The position numbers and the translations under genes are program-made. DNA of 64,000 bases from Mesotoga sp. Brook.08.105.5.1 (GTDB lineage: Bacteria > Thermotogota > Thermotogae > Petrotogales > Kosmotogaceae): the NCBI RefSeq assembly GCF_002752635.1, contig NZ_AYTW01000006.1, positions 62,001-126,000 of the forward strand, written 5' to 3'. Below the pieces are notes generated by a model, which worked only from the letters and a program-made list of their open reading frames with translations, was not told the DNA's origin and made no database searches. Of the stretch, positions 1 through 8,986 are shown in pieces. Position 1 is the first letter of the stretch; every line of letters begins with the position of its first letter.

Positions 1-231
1 AACGGTTACGGGAAGAAGGCTTATCTGTGCCCTCCCTGTAACCAGCATTGAAATCGCTTCGTCGACGCTTCTCCACAAATTGATTTCGAGACCCGGGATT
101 TCATTAGAGATATCCGAGGAGAGTAATTCAGCAATCGGAATTAGAGTAGGACCAACTGGATTCATGTAATTGATGCCAAAAGACACGAGGGCTAGAGACA
201 GCACAAAAACTGTAATAACGAGTTTCCTCAT
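1..231 (-). CDS. ABC transporter substrate-binding protein, N-terminal part (cut by window edge)
   Basis: The leftward reading frame runs off the window; 77 residues are visible. It starts with a Sec signal peptide (MRKLVITVFVLSLALVSFG) and continues NYMNPVGPTLIPIAELLSS, then a segment on recruiting a small molecule (WRSVDEAISMLVTGRAQISLLP). That pattern (substrate-facing N terminus, 'GRAQISLLP' strand) resembles the NMT1/THI5-like and nitrate/sulfonate-type periplasmic binding proteins. The start ATG has a strong GGAGGTGG site seven bases upstream, and TATAAT-like sequence (ATTATA on the plus strand at 253-258) could be its -10. The substrate cannot be told. Transporter permease and ATPase genes, if linked, lie outside the window. 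Confidence 0.65.
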   Translation of the reverse strand, partial: MRKLVITVFVLSLALVSFGINYMNPVGPTLIPIAELLSSDISNEIPGLEINLWRSVDEAISMLVTGRAQISLLPVTV

Positions 232-385
232 ATAGAACCACCTCCACTAACAATTATACACTCAATTCACCAGCCTGACGACGGCTTAACAGCTTTGAAG
301 GCCAAATCGCGAGCCTGAAGCAGAATCAGCACTCTCAGGGCCGATTTCTTCCCGATGAAGGCTAGAATCGCCCTCTATAAGGAGT

Positions 386-414
386 TTGGTAATTTGGGCT
401 CTGAGTGGTAGAAT
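386..414 (+). promoter_or_regulatory. Candidate promoter of the HU gene
   Basis: TTGGTA at 386-391 and TAGAAT at 409-414 are separated by 17 bases, close to the sigma-70 consensus, and lie about 30 bases before the HU start. The remaining sequence between 232 and 385 contains no gene I can support. Confidence 0.5.
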
Positions 415-447
415 AATAGCGACATCTCATGCGAAGGGGGGAACAGT

Positions 448-720
448 ATGAACAAAAAAGAACTCATCGCTGAAATCGCTGAGAAAACGGGTGTTACTAA
501 GAAAGATGCTGGAAAGACCCTTGACACAGTGATCGAGATCATCGAGAAGACACTGTCTAAAGGTGATGTTGTGAGACTCGTTGGTTTTGGCACATTTATG
601 GTAGCTACAAGGAAGGACAGAAAGGGTGTCAATCCGAGAACCAAGAAGCCCATTACGATACCGGGCGGAAAAGTTCCTAAATTCGTACCTGGAAAGGAAC
701 TGAAGGAAAAGGTAAAATAG
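448..720 (+). CDS. hup: DNA-binding protein HU
   Basis: This 90-residue protein matches the HU/IHF family along its full usual length. It begins MNKKELIAEIAEKTGVTKKD, has the central GFGTF turn and the beta-arm with the RNPRTKKP-like motif (here VNPRTKKPITIPGGKVPKF). HU is a dimeric nucleoid protein that bends and compacts DNA. A GAAGGGGGGA site precedes the ATG. It has its own promoter-like sequence and is followed at once by a strong hairpin terminator, so it is probably a single-gene transcript. Confidence 0.97.
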   Translation: MNKKELIAEIAEKTGVTKKDAGKTLDTVIEIIEKTLSKGDVVRLVGFGTFMVATRKDRKGVNPRTKKPITIPGGKVPKFVPGKELKEKVK

Positions 721-733
721 TGTCGTAGACTCT

Positions 734-765
734 GCGGCGGCCGGAGTTGCCGCCGCTTTTGTTTT
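734..765 (+). terminator. Rho-independent terminator after HU
   Basis: GCGGCGGC (734-741) pairs perfectly with GCCGCCGC (749-756) around a seven-base loop and is followed by TTTTGTTTT. It ends the HU transcript 14 bases after the stop codon and separates it from the envelope genes that follow. Confidence 0.9.
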
Positions 766-777
766 GGAGTGAAAGAC

Positions 778-1665
778 TTGAAAGGAATCTGGGTTCTCTT
801 TGTTATCTTCATTATTATTGTGGCTTTGGGTGCTTTCTTGAACATCTACTTTCTCAGGCAGTTTGGCGACGAAATGGTTTCGAGTCTCAGCACAAAGGAA
901 ATAGAGAACAAACTTCAAACTATGTCTGAAAGAGTTTCCCAGCTCAACATGAATCTCGACTCCCTCTCTTCGTTTGAAGTGAGACAGGATCTTTCGAAGA
1001 TAATCACTGATTTTCAGGGGATAATTACGAGCCTGAACTCTGTCTCGGCTGCAGTTAGCAGTTCTTCAGTTCTGGACTCATTGACAAATCTCTCAAATGA
1101 TATGCAAAACATTCGGAATCAGCTCGCTTCACTGGACAGAAGAGAGACTGTAGACTACTCGACCCAGATAGAGGGAATAAGAGGAAAGATTGTCTCTCTT
1201 GAGTGGCAGGTGGAAGAGCTCAAGACGCTTGTAGAATCCAGTATGGTTGATGTCAAAAACGCCGTTTCGGGAACAGTTGTCTCTAACAGTCCTCGGAGTG
1301 TATTTTACGAGGAAGAGGTTGGAAAAGGCGTTCGAATAAGAATTGAATCTGGCTTCAAAGGAAGTAGCATTATCCATGACAGCGATATCCTTATGATTTT
1401 GAACGAAATATACGCTTTGAGAGCTACGAAGATTTCGTTAAATGGGAAGAGAGTATTACCATATACATACGTACGCTGCGTTGGGGCAACTGTTATAATA
1501 GATGGTGAGCCAACTCAAATTACGCCAATAGTTATTGAGGTGTTGGGCGATTACGATTATCTTGTATCCGGTCTGGGTCTCTTGAAGGAGTTTTTCAAGG
1601 GCAGGGAGATTGACATGACTTTTCTGCCTCTTGAGTTTATTACCATTCCCGCGGGAGGGGGTTGA
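778..1665 (+). CDS. DUF881-family membrane-anchored coiled-coil protein
   Basis: About 295 residues. A single N-terminal membrane segment (WVLFVIFIIIVALGAFLNI) is followed by a predicted coiled coil (residues ~35-165, many heptad-like L/I/V spacings). The C-terminal ~120 residues match the DUF881 pattern: GVRIRIESG, IIHDSDILMILNEIYALRATKISLNGKRV, then YVRCVGATVIIDG and VIEVLGD. DUF881 proteins sit near cell-division and envelope genes in Gram-positive bacteria; molecular role unknown. I place the start at TTG 778 because GGAG at 766-769 is 8 bases upstream; the in-frame GTG at 769 overlaps that site. It is five bases from the next gene and probably in an operon with it. Confidence 0.75.
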   Translation: MKGIWVLFVIFIIIVALGAFLNIYFLRQFGDEMVSSLSTKEIENKLQTMSERVSQLNMNLDSLSSFEVRQDLSKIITDFQGIITSLNSVSAAVSSSSVLDSLTNLSNDMQNIRNQLASLDRRETVDYSTQIEGIRGKIVSLEWQVEELKTLVESSMVDVKNAVSGTVVSNSPRSVFYEEEVGKGVRIRIESGFKGSSIIHDSDILMILNEIYALRATKISLNGKRVLPYTYVRCVGATVIIDGEPTQITPIVIEVLGDYDYLVSGLGLLKEFFKGREIDMTFLPLEFITIPAGGG

Positions 1666-1670
1666 TTCAG

Positions 1671-3488
1671 TTGAAAAAGGTTACCCTTCTTACTCTTCTT
1701 ATACCTGTTTTCGTGCTCTTCACGGGGTGTAACTCTCCGTTCATTACTAGAGATGATTTTCTTGCAAAGATGGATGCTATTGAAGAGAAGATTGACTCTA
1801 TTGCTCTTAGTCAAAGGAAGATAGTTGAGCTTGAAGATGCTGTACAGGAGCTTGCCTTTCGCATAAACTTTGTTCAAGCAATAGAGCCCACCTATACAGG
1901 CTATGATGAGCTTGAAGCGCTGAGAGCAGAACTTCAGATAATAAAGAATATGCTTGCTGAATCGGTTATAGACTCCGCCTCGTCTGCAGCAATCGTTAAG
2001 ACGCTCTATGACAAGATCGACGGAGTATTGACCAGCTCGGTAGAAACCAACATAATGACGCGGGAGATCGACGATCTTAACAGAAAAGTCCAGGCCCTAG
2101 AATCTCTGAACTCTTCAAGATACACAGAGCTCGTCCAGAGAATCTCCGAAGTGGGTAGCTACGACAGCTCAATTGATGAGGCGAAATTCGAAGAGCTCCT
2201 CAGAAGAATAGAAGAGATAAAGAACACTGAAGTTGTTGTTGTTCAACAGGAGCCTGAGCGAGATGACGGGAAATACGAAGAACTCGTGCGAAAGATCGAG
2301 CAGCTTGCAGCAAGAGCGGATACTTCAGCCATCGATAGCGCAAGATATGATTCGATTGCAAGGAGGCTTGCAGAACTTGAAGAGACTGTTGGATCGGCCG
2401 TTATAGATGCAGAGGTTTTCAACGAACTGGTATTGAGGATTGAGGAAATGGACTCCAGGACACGCGAGCTTGCGGTCAATCTAGAGGCTATTGAGCAACA
2501 GGAACAGCCTGAACAGAGGGATTATGTGACAATGACCACCTTTCTTGGAGAGATTTCCGATATTCGCAGCAGACTTGGCGCGGCAGCTTACGAGACCATA
2601 GAACCAATGTCTTACGTGTCATACATAGTCAAATCGGGCGACAGTCTGTGGAACATTGCACAGGCTTACGGTGTCACAGTAGATCAGCTGAAGGAAATGA
2701 ATCCTCAGGTCAAGAACTGGGACCTAATATTCCGAGGGGATGAGATAAAGATACCTCTCTCACTGGATAATCTTATGGCCAAGGCATCAATCGCTACTCA
2801 TTTCGGCTTGAGTCTTGGGGTTGACTTTCTCGTTGATTCAATTGAATCGAACTTCGGAAGCTATGATTACGGCTATGCCAACCCGGGAATGGATCTGACC
2901 GTCCCGCCGAATTCCAGGATAACCGCCTTTCTTCCCGGTAAAGTTATTCTCTCGGAGCGAGTAAACGATCTTTACGGTGAGATGGTTGTTGTCGATCATG
3001 GGAACAACCTTAAGACTGTCTATGCACGCCTGGGAAGCCGAACGGTTATCAAGGGTGATTTTGTAAGGGTTGGAGACACCATTGGATTGGCATCAGATGC
3101 AAAGGGAAATCTCCACTTTGAATTCTGGAAGGCAGATGTCCCTGTGAATCCAGCCGATATAATCTTCGATAATGTGGGGACTTTTGAGGTTACAATGTAC
3201 ACTGAGTGGGATGATGCAAAGAATCCTACATCGCCTTCTTTCAAAATGACTGCAAGTGGGGATTTCGTGAAGGGATATCGAACGGTTGCCGCCGATCCCA
3301 GCGTAATTCCTCTTGGCTCGATTGTCTATATTCCGTTTTTCTCGTCCTCTCCGAACAAGGGATTCTTTGTTGTTGAGGACACCGGTAGTTCTATAAGGGG
3401 TAACAAGATCGATGTTTACACCCATGATTTCAATATCGCGTCGAGTTTCAAAGAAGATCTTCTGGTATATGTGGTGAAGCGCCCTTGA
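1671..3488 (+). CDS. Lipoprotein with coiled coil, LysM, degenerate LytM and 3D domains
   Basis: About 605 residues. A lipoprotein signal (MKKVTLLTLLIPVFVLFTGC) is followed by a long coiled-coil region (~30-300), a LysM peptidoglycan-binding domain (YIVKSGDSLWNIAQAYGVTV, ~318-363), a LytM/M23-like beta domain (~395-500), and a C-terminal 3D domain (~505-605) with Asp542 (ADPSVIPLG), Asp570 (VEDTG) and Asp581 (NKIDVY), the three aspartates that name the family. 3D domains share the MltA lytic-transglycosylase barrel fold. In the LytM part two conserved His are replaced: the HxGxD motif reads N404-P-G-M-D408 and HxH reads N480-L-H482, so zinc peptidase activity is doubtful. Start TTG 1671 is chosen because the G-rich site at 1653-1661 is well spaced; TTG 1662 overlaps it. 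Confidence 0.85.
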   Translation: MKKVTLLTLLIPVFVLFTGCNSPFITRDDFLAKMDAIEEKIDSIALSQRKIVELEDAVQELAFRINFVQAIEPTYTGYDELEALRAELQIIKNMLAESVIDSASSAAIVKTLYDKIDGVLTSSVETNIMTREIDDLNRKVQALESLNSSRYTELVQRISEVGSYDSSIDEAKFEELLRRIEEIKNTEVVVVQQEPERDDGKYEELVRKIEQLAARADTSAIDSARYDSIARRLAELEETVGSAVIDAEVFNELVLRIEEMDSRTRELAVNLEAIEQQEQPEQRDYVTMTTFLGEISDIRSRLGAAAYETIEPMSYVSYIVKSGDSLWNIAQAYGVTVDQLKEMNPQVKNWDLIFRGDEIKIPLSLDNLMAKASIATHFGLSLGVDFLVDSIESNFGSYDYGYANPGMDLTVPPNSRITAFLPGKVILSERVNDLYGEMVVVDHGNNLKTVYARLGSRTVIKGDFVRVGDTIGLASDAKGNLHFEFWKADVPVNPADIIFDNVGTFEVTMYTEWDDAKNPTSPSFKMTASGDFVKGYRTVAADPSVIPLGSIVYIPFFSSSPNKGFFVVEDTGSSIRGNKIDVYTHDFNIASSFKEDLLVYVVKRP

Positions 3489-4582
3489 AAAGATCAATAA
3501 TGCTTTTTCTTCTTTTCATATTGATTCTTAAAGGTAATGTGTTCGGAACGATCACTTTCGGGCAAAGATATCCACTTGGAGTTATGCCCTCGAGAATTGT
3601 TGAGGTCGAAAACAGCAGCGGAACGTACTACGTTACTCTTGTGAAAGGCGACTCTGAACTAGTTGTTTTCGACGCCAGTTTCAGGCCCATTACGATTTTC
3701 GATACTATGAGAAATGACGGAATTAATGATCTCATCTATAGAGATGGAAAGCTGTACTGCTTTGGATTCTACAGCGGTAGGCTGGTTGTCGTGGATGCTT
3801 CTTTACATCCGAGTAGATGGAAGAAGATCGATGAGATTCCAACATCAAGCAGACTGATTACGGGATCGTTCATAGATGGAAAAATCGGAATACTCACAAA
3901 TGATTATGAGTTCCTGGTACTGGATATTGCTAAGAGAGAGATAATCAAGAGGCACAAACTTCCGGTGATTGGACTCTCTGTGACAGAGGATTCAGAGCAT
4001 TTCTTCATCTCGCTTTTTCACAATTACAATATGTTAACCCGGTCTCATGAAACCGAAAAGGGGCTGCTGGTATTCGATGAATGGGGAAATCTGGTAAAGG
4101 AAGTGAATATCGGCAAGAGACCTTCATACATACATCTCGAAGGCGACAGGCTCTTTCTTATCTCCTACGTTGAGGAGAGTCTAAAGATCCTTTCCAAAAC
4201 TGATTTCAGCGAAATACACACAGTCTACCTTGGCCGGTATCCGAATTTCCCGATAGTCCATAATGGAAAGATATGGGTTGCTCTGACCGGCGAAGACCAG
4301 ATAATGACTGTGGAACTTTCAAGTTACCGGACGGAGTATTATGATCTATTAGGTTGTGGCCCGATAAAAGTCTTTCACAGCGGGGAAAGAATTTACGTTC
4401 TTGAGACCATTACCGGAACACTTGAGATTTTGGATAGCAAAGGAAATACGATAGAATATGTAGAGTTAGATGGCTATCCGGTAGATATTGTTTTCAACGG
4501 GAAGGAAATCGCTGTTTTGCTTCAGGAAGACTGGCAGACAGGAAAGAACACAGGAGCTCTGCTGGTTCTCAAAGCACAATAA
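3485..4582 (+). CDS. Secreted beta-propeller-like protein
   Basis: 365 residues with a Sec signal peptide (MKRSIMLFLLFILILKGNVFG). The rest is built of repeating strands of the kind seen in YncE/NHL-type propellers, for example RPSYIHLEGDRLFLISYVEE, YPNFPIVHNGKIWVALTGED and CGPIKVFHSGERIYVLET. No catalytic motif is visible; such proteins usually act as extracytoplasmic scaffolds. The TTG start overlaps the preceding stop codon by four bases (TTGA), so it is translationally coupled to the LysM/3D lipoprotein and probably works in the envelope with it. Family assignment is from pattern only. Confidence 0.6.
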   Translation: MKRSIMLFLLFILILKGNVFGTITFGQRYPLGVMPSRIVEVENSSGTYYVTLVKGDSELVVFDASFRPITIFDTMRNDGINDLIYRDGKLYCFGFYSGRLVVVDASLHPSRWKKIDEIPTSSRLITGSFIDGKIGILTNDYEFLVLDIAKREIIKRHKLPVIGLSVTEDSEHFFISLFHNYNMLTRSHETEKGLLVFDEWGNLVKEVNIGKRPSYIHLEGDRLFLISYVEESLKILSKTDFSEIHTVYLGRYPNFPIVHNGKIWVALTGEDQIMTVELSSYRTEYYDLLGCGPIKVFHSGERIYVLETITGTLEILDSKGNTIEYVELDGYPVDIVFNGKEIAVLLQEDWQTGKNTGALLVLKAQ

Positions 4583-4596
4583 GTCGGAGGTTTGAA

Positions 4597-6258
4597 ATGG
4601 GTCTTAAAAACATTCTGAGAATCACTCTTTGTTTGTTAATCGTTCTGATGGTTTCTTCTTCATGTCTGGTTCCCAGAGCTAGATTACTGAAGCAGATAGA
4701 TCCTCAGGTTGTCACTGAGGGAGAAACTCTTGAATTATTGCTGGCCAGTTACATTTTGTCAGGGAACGCCGAAGATCTGAATTTCCAGGTTTTGGAAGGA
4801 GTTGGCGAGATCAAGGGAAGTTATTACCTTTACGCTCCCGGTTATGATGAAGCTGGAGAGTACTGGGTAAAACTACAAGCAAGTAACGGTAGTGATTCAG
4901 ATTTCAGAAGGTTCAAGGTGACGGTTATAGATAACAATAGAGCTCCTTCTATAGAAATCAGCGATCTTCGGATTTCAGTCGGCGAGGAAATGGCCATAGA
5001 CTTGAGTGAATTATCGACAGACCCCGACGGTGACTCTCTTACTTATGAGCTAGTAGGCCAGTTTGGGCAGATAATAGGAACAGAACTGTTTTTTGATGCA
5101 AGAGAAATGCAAGTTGGAGTGTACCAGGTAGAAGTTCGGGTGTCGGACGGCAAAGGGGGACAGGGGAGCTGCACTTTTCTGGTCACAGTGTTTGACTCGA
5201 ATCAGCCTCCCGAAATAGTCATTCCTGATTTCATAATCAAAGAGAACGAGACCCTTTCTCTGGACCTTCTTGATTATGCATTTGATCCCGATGGGGATGA
5301 GATTACCTTCGTCTTAATCACCGGTGTGGGAATTATTGAAGGCATTCAATACGTCTTCGCTGCCGATTACGAGAGTTCAGGAACTTATGATGTTGAGATC
5401 GCTGTAAGCGATTCAGAAGGAGCGTCTTCTTCAGGAAGCTTCGAGATAACCGTAATTGATGTCAATAGACCACCTAGCACACCATTCGATCCTGTCCCCA
5501 AAATGGCCGAAACAAGTGTCCCGACAAACACTTCACTTAGCTGGTCATGCGAAGACCTTGATGGGGATTCTTTGTTGTACGATGTCTATCTCGGTAAGAC
5601 TGCGAACACTGTCCTTGTTGCTTCAGGAGTTTCCGGAGAGACTTATACACCGGTTCACCTTGAGGAGGGAGCCCACTACTACTGGAAGATAGTTGCTTCA
5701 GACGGCGAAGACGATACAGAGGGCCCTATATGGGAATTCACCACCGTAATCCCGCCTGTGATTCTGGGAATTGTCTCCGACAAGGAATTGATAGTTTCGC
5801 CCAAGGTTTCTATTGATGGTCAAGACCTGAACATTCCATTGGATTATGTTGCTGAAAGGGATCAGACTCTAGTAGTTGAAATAGATGAACTTCAAGAGTT
5901 TGATTATAGAAAGCCTATCGGAGATGATATTAGGGTCAGCTTTATCGAGTGGGACGACGGGGAGACTTCACCACATAGAGAAATCCTCATGGATCATTCT
6001 TTGAAATTAACTGCAAGATTTTCAGTGACCTATTACTTGAATATTGCGACATCTGCCCGATATGAACAAGAAATACCTGGTGAAGGGTGGCATGATGAAG
6101 GGGCCACAGTTGTTGTTACCGCTCCGAAAATCGAGGGGTACACTTTCAGAGACTGGGATCTTAACGAGACTTATGGGATAGTGTGTGGGGAAGTAATCGT
6201 TGTCAAAATGGATTGTCCGGTGAATCTAGTAGCAAACTATACGCACGATTGCCCATAG
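4597..6258 (+). CDS. Lipoprotein with cadherin-like, FnIII-like and InlB-like repeats
   Basis: 553 residues. A lipoprotein signal ends SSSC near residue 23. Three tandem Ig/cadherin-like modules follow, each carrying the DPDGD-type calcium-binding signature (STDPDGDSLTYELVG, FDPDGDEITFVLITG) and a 'N(R/Q)(A/P)P' linker (NNRAPSIEI, SNQPPEIVI, VNRPPSTPF). Next comes an FnIII-like module (LSWSCEDLDGDSLLYDVYLG ... YWKIVASDGEDDTEGPIWEFTT) and a C-terminal segment like Listeria InlB B-repeats (GWHDEGATVVVTAPKIEGYTF, FRDW). This looks like an adhesive or structural surface protein. It starts 14 bases after the propeller gene behind CGGAGG and closes the envelope operon. Confidence 0.7.
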   Translation: MGLKNILRITLCLLIVLMVSSSCLVPRARLLKQIDPQVVTEGETLELLLASYILSGNAEDLNFQVLEGVGEIKGSYYLYAPGYDEAGEYWVKLQASNGSDSDFRRFKVTVIDNNRAPSIEISDLRISVGEEMAIDLSELSTDPDGDSLTYELVGQFGQIIGTELFFDAREMQVGVYQVEVRVSDGKGGQGSCTFLVTVFDSNQPPEIVIPDFIIKENETLSLDLLDYAFDPDGDEITFVLITGVGIIEGIQYVFAADYESSGTYDVEIAVSDSEGASSSGSFEITVIDVNRPPSTPFDPVPKMAETSVPTNTSLSWSCEDLDGDSLLYDVYLGKTANTVLVASGVSGETYTPVHLEEGAHYYWKIVASDGEDDTEGPIWEFTTVIPPVILGIVSDKELIVSPKVSIDGQDLNIPLDYVAERDQTLVVEIDELQEFDYRKPIGDDIRVSFIEWDDGETSPHREILMDHSLKLTARFSVTYYLNIATSARYEQEIPGEGWHDEGATVVVTAPKIEGYTFRDWDLNETYGIVCGEVIVVKMDCPVNLVANYTHDCP

Positions 6259-6269
6259 GATCGATACTT

Positions 6270-7157
6270 CTAGGTCAGACTTAGGTATCTTTCATAAGTG
6301 TCCGGAGCAACGGTTGCGATTCTTCGAAAGCCCTTGTCGGCGAGTTTGAGAGCGCCGGCAACGTTGGCTCCGGACGATATTCCGACCATCAACCCCTCTT
6401 TTCTGTGAAGCCATTTCATCATAGAGAGAGCTTCTTCGTCCTCAACTGTTATTACTTCGTCCAGCACTGATAGGTCGAGGACCTTCGGTCTGAAACCGGG
6501 GCCGATCCCTTGAATTTTGTGAGAGCCAGATCTACCCTGCGAAATGAAGGGCGAACCTGCAGGTTCAATGCCGGCAATATGAATACGTTGAGCTTCCTTC
6601 TTGAGAAAGCGTCCAATCCCGGTCACTGTTCCTCCCGTTCCCATGCCGCAAATGAAAGCGTCAAGCTCTCGGTTGACCTGCCGAAAAATCTCAGGACCGG
6701 TAGTAGAGAAGTGAAAAAAGGGATTAGCTTCATTACTGAACTGATCAAGCATAAACGAATCAGGGTTTCTCGCGATAAAGGCTCTAGCTTCATCATATGA
6801 ACCGGATATTCCTTTATCAGCGAGAGTTCTTATCACTTTTGCACCAAAGGCTTCCATAAGCTTAACTCTTTCAATACTTGCCGATTCGGGCATAAAGATA
6901 ACCGACCCGTAACCTCTAGAAGCGGAAAGCATTGCGATGGCTATTCCCGTGTTGCCACTAGTTGGCTCCACTATGGTCATCCCGTTTTTGAGAGCGCCAC
7001 TTCTCTCGGCTTCAAGAATCATTCCAAGCACCGTTCTATCCTTTATGCTTCCTCCGGGATTATTTTTCTCAATTTTAAGCATTATCGATGAAGCATCTCC
7101 GAGAGATCGAAGCCTAATGATCGGGGTGTTACCTATTAAAGAATCAACAGTTTTCAT
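6270..7157 (-). CDS. cysK: Cysteine synthase (O-acetylserine sulfhydrylase)
   Basis: 295 residues of PLP-dependent fold type II. The PLP lysine lies in NNPGGSIKDR, the substrate-binding loop is PTSGNTGIA, the phosphate-binding glycine loop is GTGGTVTGIGRF and the C-terminal ISSGAN motif is present. It converts O-acetylserine and sulfide to cysteine in the cytoplasm. The ATG overlaps the cysE stop codon (ATGA), so the two are translationally coupled and form the two-step serine-to-cysteine pathway. Slightly shorter than many CysK proteins, with all core motifs kept. CysM remains possible. Confidence 0.93.
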   Translation of the reverse strand: MKTVDSLIGNTPIIRLRSLGDASSIMLKIEKNNPGGSIKDRTVLGMILEAERSGALKNGMTIVEPTSGNTGIAIAMLSASRGYGSVIFMPESASIERVKLMEAFGAKVIRTLADKGISGSYDEARAFIARNPDSFMLDQFSNEANPFFHFSTTGPEIFRQVNRELDAFICGMGTGGTVTGIGRFLKKEAQRIHIAGIEPAGSPFISQGRSGSHKIQGIGPGFRPKVLDLSVLDEVITVEDEEALSMMKWLHRKEGLMVGISSGANVAGALKLADKGFRRIATVAPDTYERYLSLT

Positions 7158-7717
7158 TGTCGTGATCCCAGTCTTTCAGATATCCTATGGACTCTCCCCG
7201 GTATCCCGGTAACAAGAGAGTCTTGAGGGACGTGTTCAAGCACCACGCTGTTCGCTCCGACTTTAGAATTGTCTCCCACATATATCGGGCCAAGAATCTT
7301 CGCCCCCGCCCCAAGTACAACATTTCGGCCAATATCCGGGTGACGCTTTCCCTTCATCACGTTCTTTGAGCCTAAAGTAACTCCTTGATATATCAGCGTT
7401 CCAGTTCCCACTGAAGCTGTCGAGCCTATAACAACGCCCACACCATGATCAATTACAACGCCGCCTTCTATTCGAGCTGAAGGGTGAATGTCCATTGAAT
7501 AAAGTATCCTTGAAACGTAATGTAAGCCTCTGGCGAGGAAACCAAGCTTGTTTTTCCTGAAAAGGGTAGAAATCCTGTATAGCAAGAGGCCGTGAAAACC
7601 CGCAGAGAAGAGAATTATGTGCCATTTACCTGAAGCTGTCGGGTCCTTCTCAAGATAGGCGTCTATGTCCATAGAGATATCTATCATTGTTTGCTTTATG
7701 CGGTTCTTCCCTTTCAC
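7154..7717 (-). CDS. cysE: Serine O-acetyltransferase
   Basis: About 187 residues. The left-handed beta-helix of hexapeptide repeats is clear (DIHPSARIEGGVVIDHGVGV, VIGSTASVGTGTLIYQGVTLG, RNVVLGAGAKILGPI, GDNSKVGANSVVLEHVP), preceded by a short helical N domain. It acetylates serine with acetyl-CoA, feeding CysK. I choose the GTG at 7715-7717 because TGAGGGTGA lies six bases upstream of it; the longer reading with an ATG at 7771 would start inside an AT-rich, promoter-like stretch (TATACT on the minus strand at 7750-7755). Downstream it overlaps cysK by four bases. Confidence 0.92.
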   Translation of the reverse strand: MKGKNRIKQTMIDISMDIDAYLEKDPTASGKWHIILFSAGFHGLLLYRISTLFRKNKLGFLARGLHYVSRILYSMDIHPSARIEGGVVIDHGVGVVIGSTASVGTGTLIYQGVTLGSKNVMKGKRHPDIGRNVVLGAGAKILGPIYVGDNSKVGANSVVLEHVPQDSLVTGIPGRVHRISERLGSRQ

Positions 7718-7776
7718 TGTATCACCCTCAATCGAAATTATGTATTTTAAGTATACCGTATTTATCGGCATTAGAG

Positions 7777-8940
7777 TTAACGCTTTGTGAAGGCAGTTCG
7801 TTTGTGAAACGCTGCAAATATCAACGAGAAGAAGATGGCAATCGCCATACCGGTTATTCCTGTAGCGTTGTACACTCTTACAATCCCAAATGTACGAATG
7901 AGCACCCCGCCAAGTACGGAGCCAAGAAGATAGCTCAGTCCGGTAGTCGACATCCAGTAGATTGTGAGCGCCCTGGTGACTTTGCTGGCTTCAAATCTAG
8001 TGTGAATGTAATTCATGACAGAGTAATAGACTACGATGTAGTTTATGCCGTGAAGCATTTGAAGAAGAAGAAAGATGGGAAAAGAAGTCGCCATAGATGT
8101 CAAAAACCATCGAAGACCAGTTGCAAAGATTCCTATCACAAGAAGGCGCGTGTTACCCAGTCTCTCAACCAAATTTTCTGCGAAGAAAAGGAAGGGAACT
8201 TCCGAAAAAGCCATCAACGAAAATGCGAACCCTGCTGAGGAAACACTGAAGCCCCTTTCACTAGTCAAAACAGGCAGAAAAGTTGATCCGAAGGCTCCAA
8301 TAGTAATGGATGCGACACCGGCAAGTACAAGCAGGTAAAACTGAAGTGGCAAAGAAGAACGATCGGTCTCTTCATCTGTCCTTTTTAGCTTCCGGCCAGT
8401 CGGATAGGCTCTACTAACCAAGGCTACTGTAGAAAATGACACTGTGGCCATTATGAAGAAAAAGACAAATCCGTACTTCAATACTATTCCCGAGATAAGG
8501 GCGGTAAAGGAATAGCCAACCGTTCCGAACAATCTCACGCGATCAAAGCGTTTGCCTTTGTTTCTCAAAGAAGGAACGACCACAGACTCAGCGATAGGTA
8601 TTATGCTCACAACAAAGAATGAGAAGAAACACATTGCGATCAATGAAGTTTCAAAGGTTGGTGAGAAGAAAACTGCCCAGACAGAGACTGCCGAGACAAT
8701 AGAGACCATTCCCATGACAGTTGGTCCGCCTGTCCTGCTTGATTGCCTGAACCAAAAAGGATTTGCAATAATTGAGAGGGTAGGAGTGACGGCCATCAGA
8801 ATCCCGATCTCTATTGCAGAAAAGCCTTTGCTGTAAAAAAGCTGACTAAAGAGAGCGGTGATGCTGAGATTTGAATATATGAATATTTCTGTAAAGATCT
8901 CACGGATGCTGGAAGAGGCTCTAAAAAGAGAAACACGCAC
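7777..8940 (-). CDS. MFS transporter
   Basis: 387 residues with about twelve hydrophobic segments, the usual major facilitator layout; the LacY/nucleoside-symporter-like subgroup fits best (early motif FTEIFIYSNLSITALFSQLFYS, second half GFAFSLMAFSEVPFLFFAENLVERLG). It is a cytoplasmic-membrane transporter; the substrate cannot be read from the sequence. Its GTG start has AGGAGG upstream. It lies 59 bases before cysE on the same strand, so co-transcription is possible, though a possible cysE promoter sits in the gap. Divergent from the barrel-protein pair with only 46 bases between starts. Confidence 0.85.
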   Translation of the reverse strand: MRVSLFRASSSIREIFTEIFIYSNLSITALFSQLFYSKGFSAIEIGILMAVTPTLSIIANPFWFRQSSRTGGPTVMGMVSIVSAVSVWAVFFSPTFETSLIAMCFFSFFVVSIIPIAESVVVPSLRNKGKRFDRVRLFGTVGYSFTALISGIVLKYGFVFFFIMATVSFSTVALVSRAYPTGRKLKRTDEETDRSSLPLQFYLLVLAGVASITIGAFGSTFLPVLTSERGFSVSSAGFAFSLMAFSEVPFLFFAENLVERLGNTRLLVIGIFATGLRWFLTSMATSFPIFLLLQMLHGINYIVVYYSVMNYIHTRFEASKVTRALTIYWMSTTGLSYLLGSVLGGVLIRTFGIVRVYNATGITGMAIAIFFSLIFAAFHKRTAFTKR

Positions 8941-8986
8941 TGAATATCAAACCTCCTGGTGTAGAATTCTAGTGGGGGTGAATCTC

